A model generated the notes under the pieces. That model did not search any database, had not been told where the DNA came from, and saw nothing but the letters and a program-made list of their open reading frames with translations. 60,594 nt of DNA. Origin: Clostridia bacterium. Its GTDB lineage: Bacteria > Bacillota > Clostridia > Oscillospirales > QAMX01. The DNA lies in assembly GCA_017441705.1 (NCBI GenBank), contig JAFRWU010000085.1, forward strand, positions 1 to 60,594, written 5' to 3'. Shown here in pieces: positions 52,601 through 59,696 of this stretch (position 1 is the first letter of the stretch; the number at the start of each line of letters is the position of its first letter). Both the position numbers and the translations under genes were made by a program.

Positions 52601-54131
52601 GACGCTTCCCGCAGGGACGAAAAAGATCGCGTTCCCCGCCGATCCCGCGATGATGATCGCGGCGGTCACCGCCGAAAAAGGCGATCAGACGACGCGGCTC
52701 GTGAGCGACGCGGTCCTTCACAAAAAGGAAAAAACGCCCCGCCGCCTCACCGCCGGCGGCAACCCCGGCGAAGGAGTCTATCTGCCCGGCGATCCGGCGA
52801 TCCTGCGCTGGGGCGGCGAAGCCCTCGGCAAGGTCACGTGGGAAGGCTCCGACGGGTCGGTCCGCACCGGCCTTTCGATCGCCTTCGACATGCCCGACCG
52901 GGATCTTTCTTTCGCGGTTTCCCTGAAGCCTTACCGGAAAAAGCTTCCCCCTCCCCTCCGCGTGATCGCCGGGGCGGCGGCCGACGGATACGGAAAGGAG
53001 AACCTTTCCGACGGCAGACGGGATACCCTCTGGCGCGCCGCGGCGGACGGCAGGGCCGGGATCCTCTTCGATCTGGGCGTCAGAAGAAGCTTTTCGCACC
53101 TGGCGCTCTTCCACGCCGGCGCGTGCGGGGAGGATCAGACCCTCAACCCTCCGGATTATTCCGTGGAATATCTGAAGGACGGGGAATGGGTCCCCCTCTG
53201 CGGCGTCCGGGACAACATCCTGCCCGTCACCTCCCACGATTTCCCGGAGATCACGGCGCAGTTCCTCCGCCTTTCGATCCCGATCCCCACCCGGAACGGG
53301 AACGACGGGCGGGCGTCGCTCGCCGCCCTGGAGCTTTACGCCGACCGGGATGCCGGAGAGGAAACCGGGACCGACGGGATCACGGCTTATGATCTTCCGC
53401 ACGCGCCGGAGGACGCGGTGCCCCTTTGCGAAGGGACCTGCCGGGAGGGAGACCGGCTCCTCTTCCCGGGCGCGTCCCTGGTCCGCGCCTGGGAGATCGA
53501 CGGAGCGTCTTCTGCCGGAGTCGCATTCTTCAACGACCGGGACGAGATCCTTTTCCTTGACGAAGGGAAGGACGTCCGGCGGAAAAACGCCGTTGTGCGG
53601 CTGACGCCCGACCGGGCGGCGGCCGGGATCGAGATCCGGCGGCTTTCCGCAGACGGACCCGCGCGCCTCACGGTGTACGGCGTCTCCCTCTCCCTGACCC
53701 TCGTCAAGAAATACCGCGCGGCCGATACCGTCGGTTCCCGCAACTTCTTCGCCGAGAAGAGACCGGGCGGCGCGATGTTCCTGCCCGCCGGAGAAGGCGA
53801 GGGGCACGATCTCTACGGCTTCGACGCGGTCCTTCCCGCAGGATACGTCACCCTGTCGATGACGCTCCGCATCCCGGAGGAGGAGCTTTCCGCCCTTCCC
53901 GACGGGACGGTCCTCTTCACCTTCAATCCCATCTTCCCCGGCTGCGAAAAGCGGGGAAGGGACGTTACGGCGGGCGATTACCGCGCCGCCTTCGCCGACG
54001 CCCGCGGCTTCCGCGTCCTGTCCGACGTTTTCCAGAATCCCGGCACAGGGCATACCGAGGGACGGTTCATCAATTTCCGCCGGGCAAGCCTTGAGGTTTT
54101 GGATTTCACCTTCTTCACCGGCAAGCCCTGA
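49659..54131 (+). CDS. Very large GH38 alpha-mannosidase with discoidin-type domain
   Basis: A 1490-residue cytosolic glycosidase, well above the usual 850-1050 residues of GH38. The catalytic domain begins AYMVATAHLDTVWNWTLEE (zinc HxD at 13-15); the nucleophile region is FLPDCFGFPKTLPSIMRHMG near residue 126. The helical bundle with RHEFHDDLTGTSVLRAYRE follows, then the beta-rich C-domain (FETLSLDAGGDLLTVSCRVNWHE). A further beta-sandwich occupies about 830-1080, a discoidin-like domain about 1100-1230 (GYGKENLSDGRRDTLW, LRLSIPIPTRNG), then two more beta domains to the end. No signal peptide. Substrate inferred as alpha-mannosides. Confidence 0.88.
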   Translation: MKKPKAYMVATAHLDTVWNWTLEETVKEYLRATLDRNFALIEKYPHYRFNFEGAYRYDLIREYYPEDFERVKRYVAEGRWCVTGSSWENGDVVTPAPETLMRNVLYGNRFFEEHFGKKSSDIFLPDCFGFPKTLPSIMRHMGLSAFSSQKLTWNLGEAGYRLPFDVGIWQGIDGSEVVAVLDPGPYVTSLTERPSRDRELYDRISLLPAGKTMRYYGTGDQGGAPDDDSARLVEEAVTDPDALTETVSAYAGQLADELTPEERALLPRTADELLMITHGVGSYTSVAPAKRFHRNNELKAIFAEESAVFAAWLGAREYPKKTLTKAWRDFIRHEFHDDLTGTSVLRAYRETFHDDIVVNNTLDGEIAFSLASIARNADTEKGKGRKLVVFNPAAYARRSVAEVLLPVGEDRPEALAVFAPDGSEVPSQIAGRDEKGIRLLFLAALPSLGYAVYRVLPAEKPFRKEGLSVSENRLENERLSVGINEEGDISSVYDKENGVELLREPIRFEILWNSFRGYGSWEIGYDDLIAEPRAILSGPCRTEITEDGPCRVSLRIERTKGVSRFVETLSLDAGGDLLTVSCRVNWHESRSLLKAAFPLDLDGETVRYDAGLGNVERGDRTPLKHEVPVGKWANFHDPAKDYSVTLLNDCKHGMDKSGSVLRLTLIHTPANMFRTDTRQDLQDFGENVFSFALSGSRGDFRAAGAERLGALFHTPPAVCETSSHRGILPPVCSFFSADRENVALRAVKAAEDSDEIVVRVVESAGEETRASFTLGPGVASAREINGYEEARGPALCENGRVVFTLSPFEPKSFALRLLPPPPGAEKSDYVSLPLPAQTPFTTRNENRGSLGFGEDRVSFPRELLEKEFKTAGVPFSLAEKDGAFLALIPAGEEIPLPAGTGAVHLLAARLDRDGRYSLLADGKPVPFGVQSFADDIGGWDQAGAGHAGFIREDRVALSASHTHDVTGDRVYGRFAWYLYSLTLPAGTKKIAFPADPAMMIAAVTAEKGDQTTRLVSDAVLHKKEKTPRRLTAGGNPGEGVYLPGDPAILRWGGEALGKVTWEGSDGSVRTGLSIAFDMPDRDLSFAVSLKPYRKKLPPPLRVIAGAAADGYGKENLSDGRRDTLWRAAADGRAGILFDLGVRRSFSHLALFHAGACGEDQTLNPPDYSVEYLKDGEWVPLCGVRDNILPVTSHDFPEITAQFLRLSIPIPTRNGNDGRASLAALELYADRDAGEETGTDGITAYDLPHAPEDAVPLCEGTCREGDRLLFPGASLVRAWEIDGASSAGVAFFNDRDEILFLDEGKDVRRKNAVVRLTPDRAAAGIEIRRLSADGPARLTVYGVSLSLTLVKKYRAADTVGSRNFFAEKRPGGAMFLPAGEGEGHDLYGFDAVLPAGYVTLSMTLRIPEEELSALPDGTVLFTFNPIFPGCEKRGRDVTAGDYRAAFADARGFRVLSDVFQNPGTGHTEGRFINFRRASLEVLDFTFFTGKP

Positions 54132-54148
54132 GAGGTTCTTTCCCGAAA

Positions 54149-54182
54149 AAACTCCGCCCCGGCGGCCGCCGGGGCGGAGTTT
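54149..54182. terminator. Bidirectional terminator between GH38 and DUF2812 genes
   Basis: Near-perfect palindrome AAACTCCGCCCCGGC/GCCGGGGCGGAGTTT with A-rich left and T-rich right flanks, serving both convergent genes. Confidence 0.85.
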
Positions 54183-54207
54183 CCTTTATGATTCTTCCGA
54201 AAGCGTT

Positions 54208-55113
54208 TCAGCCGATCCCGAACTCCACGCGGTAGCCGGTTTCGGCCGAGAAGGAGAGCCGGTAACGGCCGCGCGGCAAAAGAATGCGCCGGTTTTCGGT
54301 GCGGTAGCTCTTTTCATGGATCTCGAAGACCGGCTCGTCCTTTTCGTTGAGGATGGCGAAATCGACCGGTTTTTCCGCCTCGACAGTCAGATCCACGTAG
54401 TAGAAATCGGGGTATTTCACCTCGAAGTCCGCCCAGCGGCTGTCGATGACGGGATGATCGATATCGCCCGCCTTCTGCTCCGTCTGCAAGGAAACGCGAT
54501 TCGCCGCCAGCGCGATCGACGCGGTGCCGCCCAGAAGGATCGCCGCCAGGAAGACCGCAAGGAGCGCGCCGTCGCCGCGGCGGTTCCGGCTCTTGTCCGG
54601 ATCGCGCATGATGAACCAGCCGCGCAGAAGCACCGCGCTTTCCACCGCGAGGAGGAGGAAGACCAAGGCGACCGGGATCTGAAATCTGAGGATCATCCAG
54701 ACGCCGTACAGAAGCGCCGCGACGCCGGCGACGATCCCCAGGGCCAGGCCGAGACGCGCCCAGCGGCCGTTCATCTCCCGGAGGGATTCCCGGTCGGTGA
54801 AGATCTCATAAGCCTCCTCCGGCAGAGAAGGATCATAGAGCTTGCGCAGATAATGCCATCCGTTGAAGGTGGAATTGACGTATTCCCATCCCTGTTCCCG
54901 GAAGGTCTCGATATAGCGCGCCATATCGTCGATCCGCCGGTAATCCATCTGGTAGCGGTAGCGGACGCCGGGATCCTTTTTGAATCTGCTCGCAAGCAAG
55001 CCGCCCTTGACCAGCTGCCATCCTTTTTCGGACGCTTTGTTGAGATCCTCGATCTCCTTTTCGTAATTCCATGCCGAGTACATCTTCATCGAAGTCTTGT
55101 ACTGACCTGCCAT
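54208..55113 (-). CDS. DUF2812-domain membrane protein
   Basis: A 301-residue protein with the DUF2812 N-terminus (KMYSAWNYEKEIEDLNKASEKGWQLVKGGLLASRFKKDPG, YRRIDDMARYIETFREQGWEYV), then two membrane hairpins (GLALGIVAGVAALLYGVWMILRF and ALVFLLLAVESAVLLRGWF, later ALLAVFLAAILLGGTASIALAA) and an extracellular-type beta domain. DUF2812 proteins usually follow a PadR regulator and are thought to help it control membrane-stress genes, for which the mechanism is unknown. It starts 4 bases after padR. Confidence 0.88.
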   Translation of the reverse strand: MAGQYKTSMKMYSAWNYEKEIEDLNKASEKGWQLVKGGLLASRFKKDPGVRYRYQMDYRRIDDMARYIETFREQGWEYVNSTFNGWHYLRKLYDPSLPEEAYEIFTDRESLREMNGRWARLGLALGIVAGVAALLYGVWMILRFQIPVALVFLLLAVESAVLLRGWFIMRDPDKSRNRRGDGALLAVFLAAILLGGTASIALAANRVSLQTEQKAGDIDHPVIDSRWADFEVKYPDFYYVDLTVEAEKPVDFAILNEKDEPVFEIHEKSYRTENRRILLPRGRYRLSFSAETGYRVEFGIG

Positions 55114-55116
55114 GCT

Positions 55117-55428
55117 TCAAACCTCCTCCGCGTTTTCCAGCATTCTCCGGAGCCTTGCGATCTCGCCCCGGAGGATCTCCCGTCCGGCGTCGGTCAGCTG
55201 GTAGAGCCGGCGGCGTTCCTGTCCGGGTTCGCCCGACAGGATCTCACGGATCCATCCCTTTTTCATCATGTTGCCCGTGGCTCCGTACATGGTGCCCGAT
55301 CCGATGGTGACGTCTCCTCCCGAAAGCTTCTCGGTCATCTGCATGATGCCGTAGCCGTGATTTGCGCCTTTCGCCAGGCAGAGCAGAATATAATAGTAGC
55401 TTTCCGACAGAGGTTCGCTTCGCTTCAT
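55117..55428 (-). CDS. PadR-family transcriptional regulator
   Basis: Short 103-residue winged-helix repressor. It starts MKRSEPLSESYYYILLCLAKGANHGYGIMQ, with the family's SGTMYGATGNMMKKGWI and RRRLYQLTDAG segments. PadR proteins respond to phenolic acids, drugs or envelope stress and often control themselves. Here a 14-bp palindrome sits within its own promoter spacer, supporting autorepression. The partner DUF2812 follows directly. Confidence 0.93.
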   Translation of the reverse strand: MKRSEPLSESYYYILLCLAKGANHGYGIMQMTEKLSGGDVTIGSGTMYGATGNMMKKGWIREILSGEPGQERRRLYQLTDAGREILRGEIARLRRMLENAEEV

Positions 55429-55463
55429 TTATATCGCCTCCCGTTATGTCGTCTGACGAGTAT

Positions 55464-55492
55464 ATCATATCACGACATATGTCGTTTGTCAA
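55464..55492 (-). promoter_or_regulatory. padR promoter with overlapping operator
   Basis: On the minus strand TTGACA (55487-55492), 17 bases, TATGAT (55464-55469). The spacer contains a perfect 14-bp palindrome ACGACATATGTCGT (55472-55485), and a further ATGTCGT half site lies at 55446-55452 near the transcription start. Confidence 0.75.
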
Positions 55493-55669
55493 CATAGTTT
55501 TTCAGAAATCCGATAAAAATTTTCCCGGCGGTTTCCGCGCTTCTCCCGCGCGGCGGCGCGCCTTTGCCGCGCCCTGCGTTTCGCGGCCGGAGAGGAGGCG
55601 GGAATCCCGGCGGAAAGCGCCGCCGTCAGACGGCCGTTTTCCCGTTTTTCCCCCGCGAGGCGCGAAATT

Positions 55670-55684
55670 CATACTGGCAGTATG
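55670..55684. promoter_or_regulatory. Palindrome upstream of the XRE-TPR gene
   Basis: CATACTG-G-CAGTATG, a perfect 7-bp inverted repeat around one base, 33 bases upstream of the -35 box. A plausible binding site for the XRE protein. Confidence 0.5.
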
Positions 55685-55716
55685 GAAAAATAAATCTTAT
55701 TGATATGTCCGGTCTG

Positions 55717-55745
55717 TTTACTTTTCGGCTTTGACGGATTATAAT
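55717..55745 (+). promoter_or_regulatory. Promoter of the XRE-ABC operon
   Basis: TTTACT (55717-55722), 17 bases, perfect TATAAT (55740-55745). Confidence 0.7.
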
Positions 55746-55776
55746 GATCCACAGAAACACACGGGAGGCGGGACGC

Positions 55777-56859
55777 ATGAAGATGACGCTGGCGGAAAAC
55801 ATCCGCAGATTCCGCAAGGAACGATCCCTGACACAGGAGCAGCTTTCCGAGGCGCTGGGGGTGACGGCGGGCGCGGTATACAAATGGGAAGCAAAGCTTT
55901 CGATCCCGGATCTGGATCTGATCCTGGAGATGGCGGACTTCTTTGACACCTCCGTGGACGCGCTGCTGGGCTACGAAATGAAGGACAACCGTCCGGAAGC
56001 GACGGTCAGGCGTCTGCAGGATTACCGCCGCAGAAAGGACTGGGACGGGCTTGCGGAGGCGGAAAAGGCACTCAAGAAGTATCCACACTCCTTTCTGATT
56101 GTCAATGAGAGTGCCGCGCTGTACCGCGCGTTCGGGTTTGACAGCGGAGACAAGGCCCTGTTTCAGCGCGCACTGGAGCTTCTGGAGCAATCCCGTCTGC
56201 TGCTGCCGCAAAACGAAGATCCGCAGATCAGTGAGCAGACGATCTACGGGAGAATCGCGCAAACGTATCTGGGGCTGGATGAAACGGACAAAGCCATAGA
56301 GCTTTGGAAAGCCCATAACGCCGACGGGCAGTACAGCCACGAGATCGGGAATACTCTGGCCCAAAGCGATCACATTGAGGAGGCGGTACCGTTTCTGTCG
56401 GAGGCCCTTGTGAAGATCGTCTCCAATCTGGTCACTACTGTCATCGGCTATTTCAACGTATACCTTAACCGCGGGGATCATGTTTCCGCCCAGGCGATTC
56501 TGCACTGGGGGATCAGTCTTCTGCAGGGGTTGCGGGAAGGAGACAAGCCGAACTACTTCGACAGAGTCAGCGCCGTGCTGCTCGCTTCGCTGGCCGGCTC
56601 GCAGCTTGCGTCGGGACAGGAGGAGGAAGCGCGCCGGTCCCTGCTCCGCGCCAAAGAGCTTGCCGCGTTTTTCGATGCAGCTCCCAGCTATGATGAAAGT
56701 GACATCCGCTTCATCACCCGCATCGAAGGCGCCAGCGCCCACGACGACATCGGCGCGACTGCGATGGACGGCGTCCGAAATGTGGTCAGCCAATTTCAAA
56801 ATGAAGCGTTTACTGCGCTTTGGAACTCTCTCAGCGCACAGGAGGAGCATCATGAATAA
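55777..56859 (+). CDS. XRE-family regulator with TPR-like domain
   Basis: A 360-residue protein. Residues 5-60 form the helix-turn-helix (IRRFRKERSLTQEQLSEALGVTAGAVYKWEAKLSIPDLDLILEMADFF), and the rest is helical repeats (ALKKYPHSFLIVNESAALYRAFG, IAQTYLGLDETDKAIELWKAHN). TPR-linked XRE proteins often sense peptides or envelope signals. GGGAGG lies eight bases before the ATG at 55777; an upstream ATG at 55744 overlaps the -10 box and is rejected. It overlaps the ABC gene by eight bases and probably controls that operon. Codons look less GC-biased than the neighbours. Confidence 0.88.
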   Translation: MKMTLAENIRRFRKERSLTQEQLSEALGVTAGAVYKWEAKLSIPDLDLILEMADFFDTSVDALLGYEMKDNRPEATVRRLQDYRRRKDWDGLAEAEKALKKYPHSFLIVNESAALYRAFGFDSGDKALFQRALELLEQSRLLLPQNEDPQISEQTIYGRIAQTYLGLDETDKAIELWKAHNADGQYSHEIGNTLAQSDHIEEAVPFLSEALVKIVSNLVTTVIGYFNVYLNRGDHVSAQAILHWGISLLQGLREGDKPNYFDRVSAVLLASLAGSQLASGQEEEARRSLLRAKELAAFFDAAPSYDESDIRFITRIEGASAHDDIGATAMDGVRNVVSQFQNEAFTALWNSLSAQEEHHE

Positions 56860-58579
56860 GAAAGAAATCCAGACGCTACGGCGCCCCTTCGTCAAAGAAT
56901 TGTTCCGGAACAACAAGTTCAATCTCGTGATGACCGTACTCGCGGCGTTTCTCGCAGCGGTGTCGGAGCTCGTGATCTCATGGACGATCAAGGGAATCTC
57001 CGATCTGATCTCCGGCGATACCACGATCCGTTTCGGCACGCTGCTGTTCATCGCGGGCATCGGCTTTGCGCTGATGCTGATCGCCTGGGCGCTCGACCGG
57101 ACGTTCCTCTCCAGATTCCGTGCCAGAGCGATGCAGCAATACCGCAAATACGCCTTTGACCGGCTGATGGAAAAAGGCATTCAGGCCTTCTCCGGAGAGA
57201 ACAGCGCGCGCTATCTCTCTGCGCTGTCCAACGACGCGAACACCATCGAGCAGGACTACATCCGTATGTTGCAGAACACGATCCAGGTCGGCATCACCTT
57301 TGTCGGCGCGCTGGGACTGATGTTGTGGTGCAGCCCTCTGCTGACGATGATCGCCATCGGCTTCTCGCTGTTGCCAATCATTGTATCCGTTGTGCTCGGC
57401 AATAAGGCGGCTGTGGCGGAAAAGGTCGTGTCCGACAAGAAGGAGCGCTACACCGGCATGCTCAAAGACGTGCTTTCTGGCTTCGCGGTGATCAAAAGCT
57501 TCAAAGCAGAAAAGAGCATTTCCGCTCTCCACGACGAGAGCAACAACAGCGTTGCGGATGCGGCAAACAGCCGGGAGAAGGTCAAACTTCACGTCTCCTA
57601 TGCCTCCGGCCTCGCGGGTGGCGTATTGCAGTTCGGCGTGTTCTTCGTGGCAGCAGCCCTGGCACTATCCGGCAAAGGCGGTATCACCGCCGGTACGGCT
57701 ATCGTCTTTGTACAGCTTCTGAACTATGTGCTTGCGCCGATTCAGGTCTTCCCAACGTATTACGCCGGGAAACAGTCTGCGCTCGGCTTGATCGACAAGC
57801 TGGCGCTGGCTTTACATCAGAACATCCCCGACGAGGGGGAGCAGATTACCACGCAGCTGACCGAGGGGATCTCCGTACAAAACCTCGGGTTTTCTTACGA
57901 GGAGGGAAAGCCCGTGCTGCGTGGTGTGGACATGGAGCTTTGCGCCGGCGGCTGCTACGCGCTGGTGGGCGGCTCGGGCAGCGGGAAATCCACGATCCTG
58001 AACCTGCTCATGGCCTCCTCCCGGGATTATCAGGGCGAGATCCGCTACGACGGGAAGGAGCTGAAAACCGTATCCCCGGGCTCGCTTTACGACCTTGTTT
58101 CCATCATCCAGCAGAACGTATTTGTGTTCAACAGTACCATTCGCGACAACATCACCATGTTCTCCCAGTTCCCGGAGGAGGAGATCGACCGTGCTGTGCG
58201 GCTGTCCGGGCTGAAAAAGCTCATCGACGAAAAGGGCGCGGACTATCACTGCGGTGAAAACGGCTCCGGACTCTCCGGCGGTGAGCGGCAACGGATTTCC
58301 ATTGCCCGGGCGCTGCTGCGCAAGACGCCTGTACTCTTCGTGGATGAGGCTACGGCCTCCCTGGATGCCGAAACCTCCTTCGAGGTGCTGGACGCGATCC
58401 TGAAGCTGGACGGCTACACCCGCGTCATCGTCACTCACGATCTGGACGAAAACGTCCTGCGCCGCTGCACGGGCCTTTTCGCCCTGAAAAACGGCGCGGT
58501 CCTGGAAAAAGGCAGCTTCAGCGATCTGATGGAGAAAAAAGGTTACTTCTATTCGCTGTTCACCGTGTCCCAGAATTGA
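56852..58579 (+). CDS. ABC exporter (fused permease and ATPase)
   Basis: A 575-residue half-transporter. Membrane helices cover about 25-310 (LVMTVLAAFLAAVSELVISWTI, FGTLLFIAGIGFALMLIAWAL, VGITFVGALGLMLW...). The ATPase domain has Walker A GGSGSGKST, signature LSGGERQR, and Walker B VLFVDEATASLD with the catalytic glutamate, so it can act as a homodimer. AGGAGGAG precedes the ATG. It follows the XRE-TPR regulator, forming a regulator-exporter pair that could export a peptide or drug. Confidence 0.93.
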   Translation: MNKKEIQTLRRPFVKELFRNNKFNLVMTVLAAFLAAVSELVISWTIKGISDLISGDTTIRFGTLLFIAGIGFALMLIAWALDRTFLSRFRARAMQQYRKYAFDRLMEKGIQAFSGENSARYLSALSNDANTIEQDYIRMLQNTIQVGITFVGALGLMLWCSPLLTMIAIGFSLLPIIVSVVLGNKAAVAEKVVSDKKERYTGMLKDVLSGFAVIKSFKAEKSISALHDESNNSVADAANSREKVKLHVSYASGLAGGVLQFGVFFVAAALALSGKGGITAGTAIVFVQLLNYVLAPIQVFPTYYAGKQSALGLIDKLALALHQNIPDEGEQITTQLTEGISVQNLGFSYEEGKPVLRGVDMELCAGGCYALVGGSGSGKSTILNLLMASSRDYQGEIRYDGKELKTVSPGSLYDLVSIIQQNVFVFNSTIRDNITMFSQFPEEEIDRAVRLSGLKKLIDEKGADYHCGENGSGLSGGERQRISIARALLRKTPVLFVDEATASLDAETSFEVLDAILKLDGYTRVIVTHDLDENVLRRCTGLFALKNGAVLEKGSFSDLMEKKGYFYSLFTVSQN

Positions 58580-58625
58580 GACGCTTTCCAAATCTCTTCC
58601 GGTGAAAATCAAAACAGGGACCCCC

Positions 58626-58660
58626 GAGGGAGGCGCTTCGCAGGGAAGCGTCTCCCTCGT
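58626..58660 (+). terminator. First copy of duplicated terminator hairpin, after the ABC gene
   Basis: Fourteen-base-pair stem (58626-58639 with 58645-58658, one wobble). Preceded by GTGAAAATCAAAA. T-run poor. Confidence 0.6.
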
Positions 58661-58696
58661 CTTCAAGTGCGGAGAGAGGGGCGCGCATTCCCCGAA

Positions 58697-58854
58697 GCCT
58701 TCCCCTTGAGGGGCGCGGGTCTCCGGTGGAGACCTTTGAGCGCAAGCTCAAAAGCGCCGACCGAGCCGGGTCTCCTCCAATGCCTTCCCCTCAGAGGGGC
58801 GCGGGTCTCCGGTGGAGACCTTTGAGCGCAAGCTCAAAAGCGCTGACCGAGCCG
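58697..58854. repeat. Two tandem copies of an 85-bp period repeat
   Basis: Each copy contains GGTCTCC/GGAGACC and TTTGAGC/GCTCAAA hairpins with loops GGT and GCAA. Copies are nearly identical over 73 bases. Confidence 0.85.
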
Positions 58855-58859
58855 GCAGG

Positions 58860-58986
58860 CGAGACAGGTGGCCCGGTGTCAGCCGGGACGGATGAGGTGG
58901 AACCCCGCCGTCTGCACTGTCCCCCGGTGAACGCGGGAAACGAACTGACACCTCATCAGTCAGCCTCCCGGCTGACAGCTGTCTCG
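58860..58986. repeat. Inverted-repeat element
   Basis: Imperfect complementary arms: left CGAGACAGG...CAGCCGGGA...GATGAGGTG; right CACCTCATC...TCCCGGCTG...CTGTCTCG. The centre carries no reading frame. It resembles a miniature non-coding repeat. Confidence 0.6.
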
Positions 58987-59149
58987 CTGCGGCTCGGTCA
59001 CGACGCGGCTCTGACATGCCCCCGGCATGTCATTCACTCCCGCGTCGCCGCTTCTCGTCCCTCTATGGGAAGCCTTTACAGCGCTGACAGCTGTCTCGCT
59101 GCGCCCGTTCAAATCCTTTCCGATGAAAATCAAAAAAAGAAAGCCCCTG

Positions 59150-59186
59150 AAGGAGGCACTTCGTAAGGAAGCGCCTCCTTTGTCTT
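59150..59186 (+). terminator. Second copy of the duplicated terminator hairpin
   Basis: Stem AAGGAGGCaCTTC/GAAGCGCCTCCTT (59150-59162 with 59168-59180), followed by TGTCTTGTT. Preceded by the same GATGAAAATCAAAA-type sequence as the first copy. Confidence 0.65.
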
Positions 59187-59300
59187 GTTAAAAATCCGAT
59201 CCGTATCCGGTTTGGATGCGGCTTAAAATATCATTACTTAACGGGAAACCTATATCTTGTGTCTCGATAGATGCATAGGCACAGTATTTTTGCGCAAGGC

Positions 59301-59329
59301 TTGACAAAACGATAATTGTTTGTTATAAT
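59301..59329 (+). promoter_or_regulatory. Promoter and operator of the ImmR-type regulator
   Basis: Perfect TTGACA (59301-59306), 17 bases, perfect TATAAT (59324-59329). The spacer has an imperfect inverted repeat ACAAAAC...GTTTGT, a likely autorepression site. Confidence 0.75.
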
Positions 59330-59357
59330 ACCAGCAGAATCTGAAAGGAGGATGACC

Positions 59358-59690
59358 ATGAGCACAGAAAGAAACTCTTTCAGCGTAAGGCTGGAAGAAT
59401 TGCTCAAAGCCCGACGCATGACGCAAAAGGAGTTGGCAGAAAAGGCCGAGGTCACGGAAGCGGCCATATCCCACTATATCAAAGGGGATCGCACCCCCCG
59501 TTCCTCTGTTCTCGCCCGGATCGCAATGGCCCTCGGCACTACATCGGAATACTTGATGGAAGGTGTTCCCCAGAGCTACGTTGATGAAATCGGCTATGCC
59601 AAAAGGTTGATTGCCCGCAATGTGGATCAGATGACTACCGCCGAGAAAAGAGAGATTTTGAGCATTCTGCTCGGTGACCGGGAGGGCTGA
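59358..59690 (+). CDS. XRE-family repressor (ImmR type)
   Basis: A 110-residue regulator with the helix-turn-helix RLEELLKARRMTQKELAEKAEVTEAAISHYIKGDRTPRSSVLARIAMALG. The short C-terminus (AKRLIARNVDQMTTAEKREILSILLG) is a likely dimerisation segment. In ICEBs1 and related elements ImmR represses excision and transfer genes and is destroyed by the protease ImmA, which is encoded next. AAAGGAGG lies six bases before the ATG. Base composition is AT-richer than the chromosome, marking the start of an integrated element. Confidence 0.88.
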   Translation: MSTERNSFSVRLEELLKARRMTQKELAEKAEVTEAAISHYIKGDRTPRSSVLARIAMALGTTSEYLMEGVPQSYVDEIGYAKRLIARNVDQMTTAEKREILSILLGDREG

Positions 59691-59696
59691 TACCGC

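Larger units (their letters stand above)
55429..55776. other. Divergent regulatory region between padR and XRE genes
   Basis: 348 bases with two promoters facing away from each other, the PadR-type operator (55472-55485), a second half site (55446-55452), and a separate 15-bp palindrome (55670-55684) upstream of the XRE gene. No further gene seen. Confidence 0.6.
58580..59300. repeat. Structured intergenic repeat array
   Basis: Gene-free stretch of about 720 bases. Order: first hairpin with its leading sequence (58592-58664), two 73-base direct repeats with 85-base period (58697-58769 and 58782-58854), an inverted-repeat element (arms about 58860-58899 and 58949-58986), a further copy of GCTGACAGCTGTCTCGCTGCG (58971 and 59083), and a second copy of the first hairpin region (59109-59186). 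The array resembles repeat elements common between genes of Oscillospiraceae-type genomes. Confidence 0.7.

Noticed and set aside
49527..54053. 1508-residue minus-strand frame opposite the GH38 gene
   Set aside because: Long only because of GC bias; the plus strand has clear GH38 motifs, a promoter and a ribosome-binding site.
58697..58854. CRISPR repeats
   Set aside because: Two long direct copies with internal hairpins, no short repeats or regular spacers, no cas genes.
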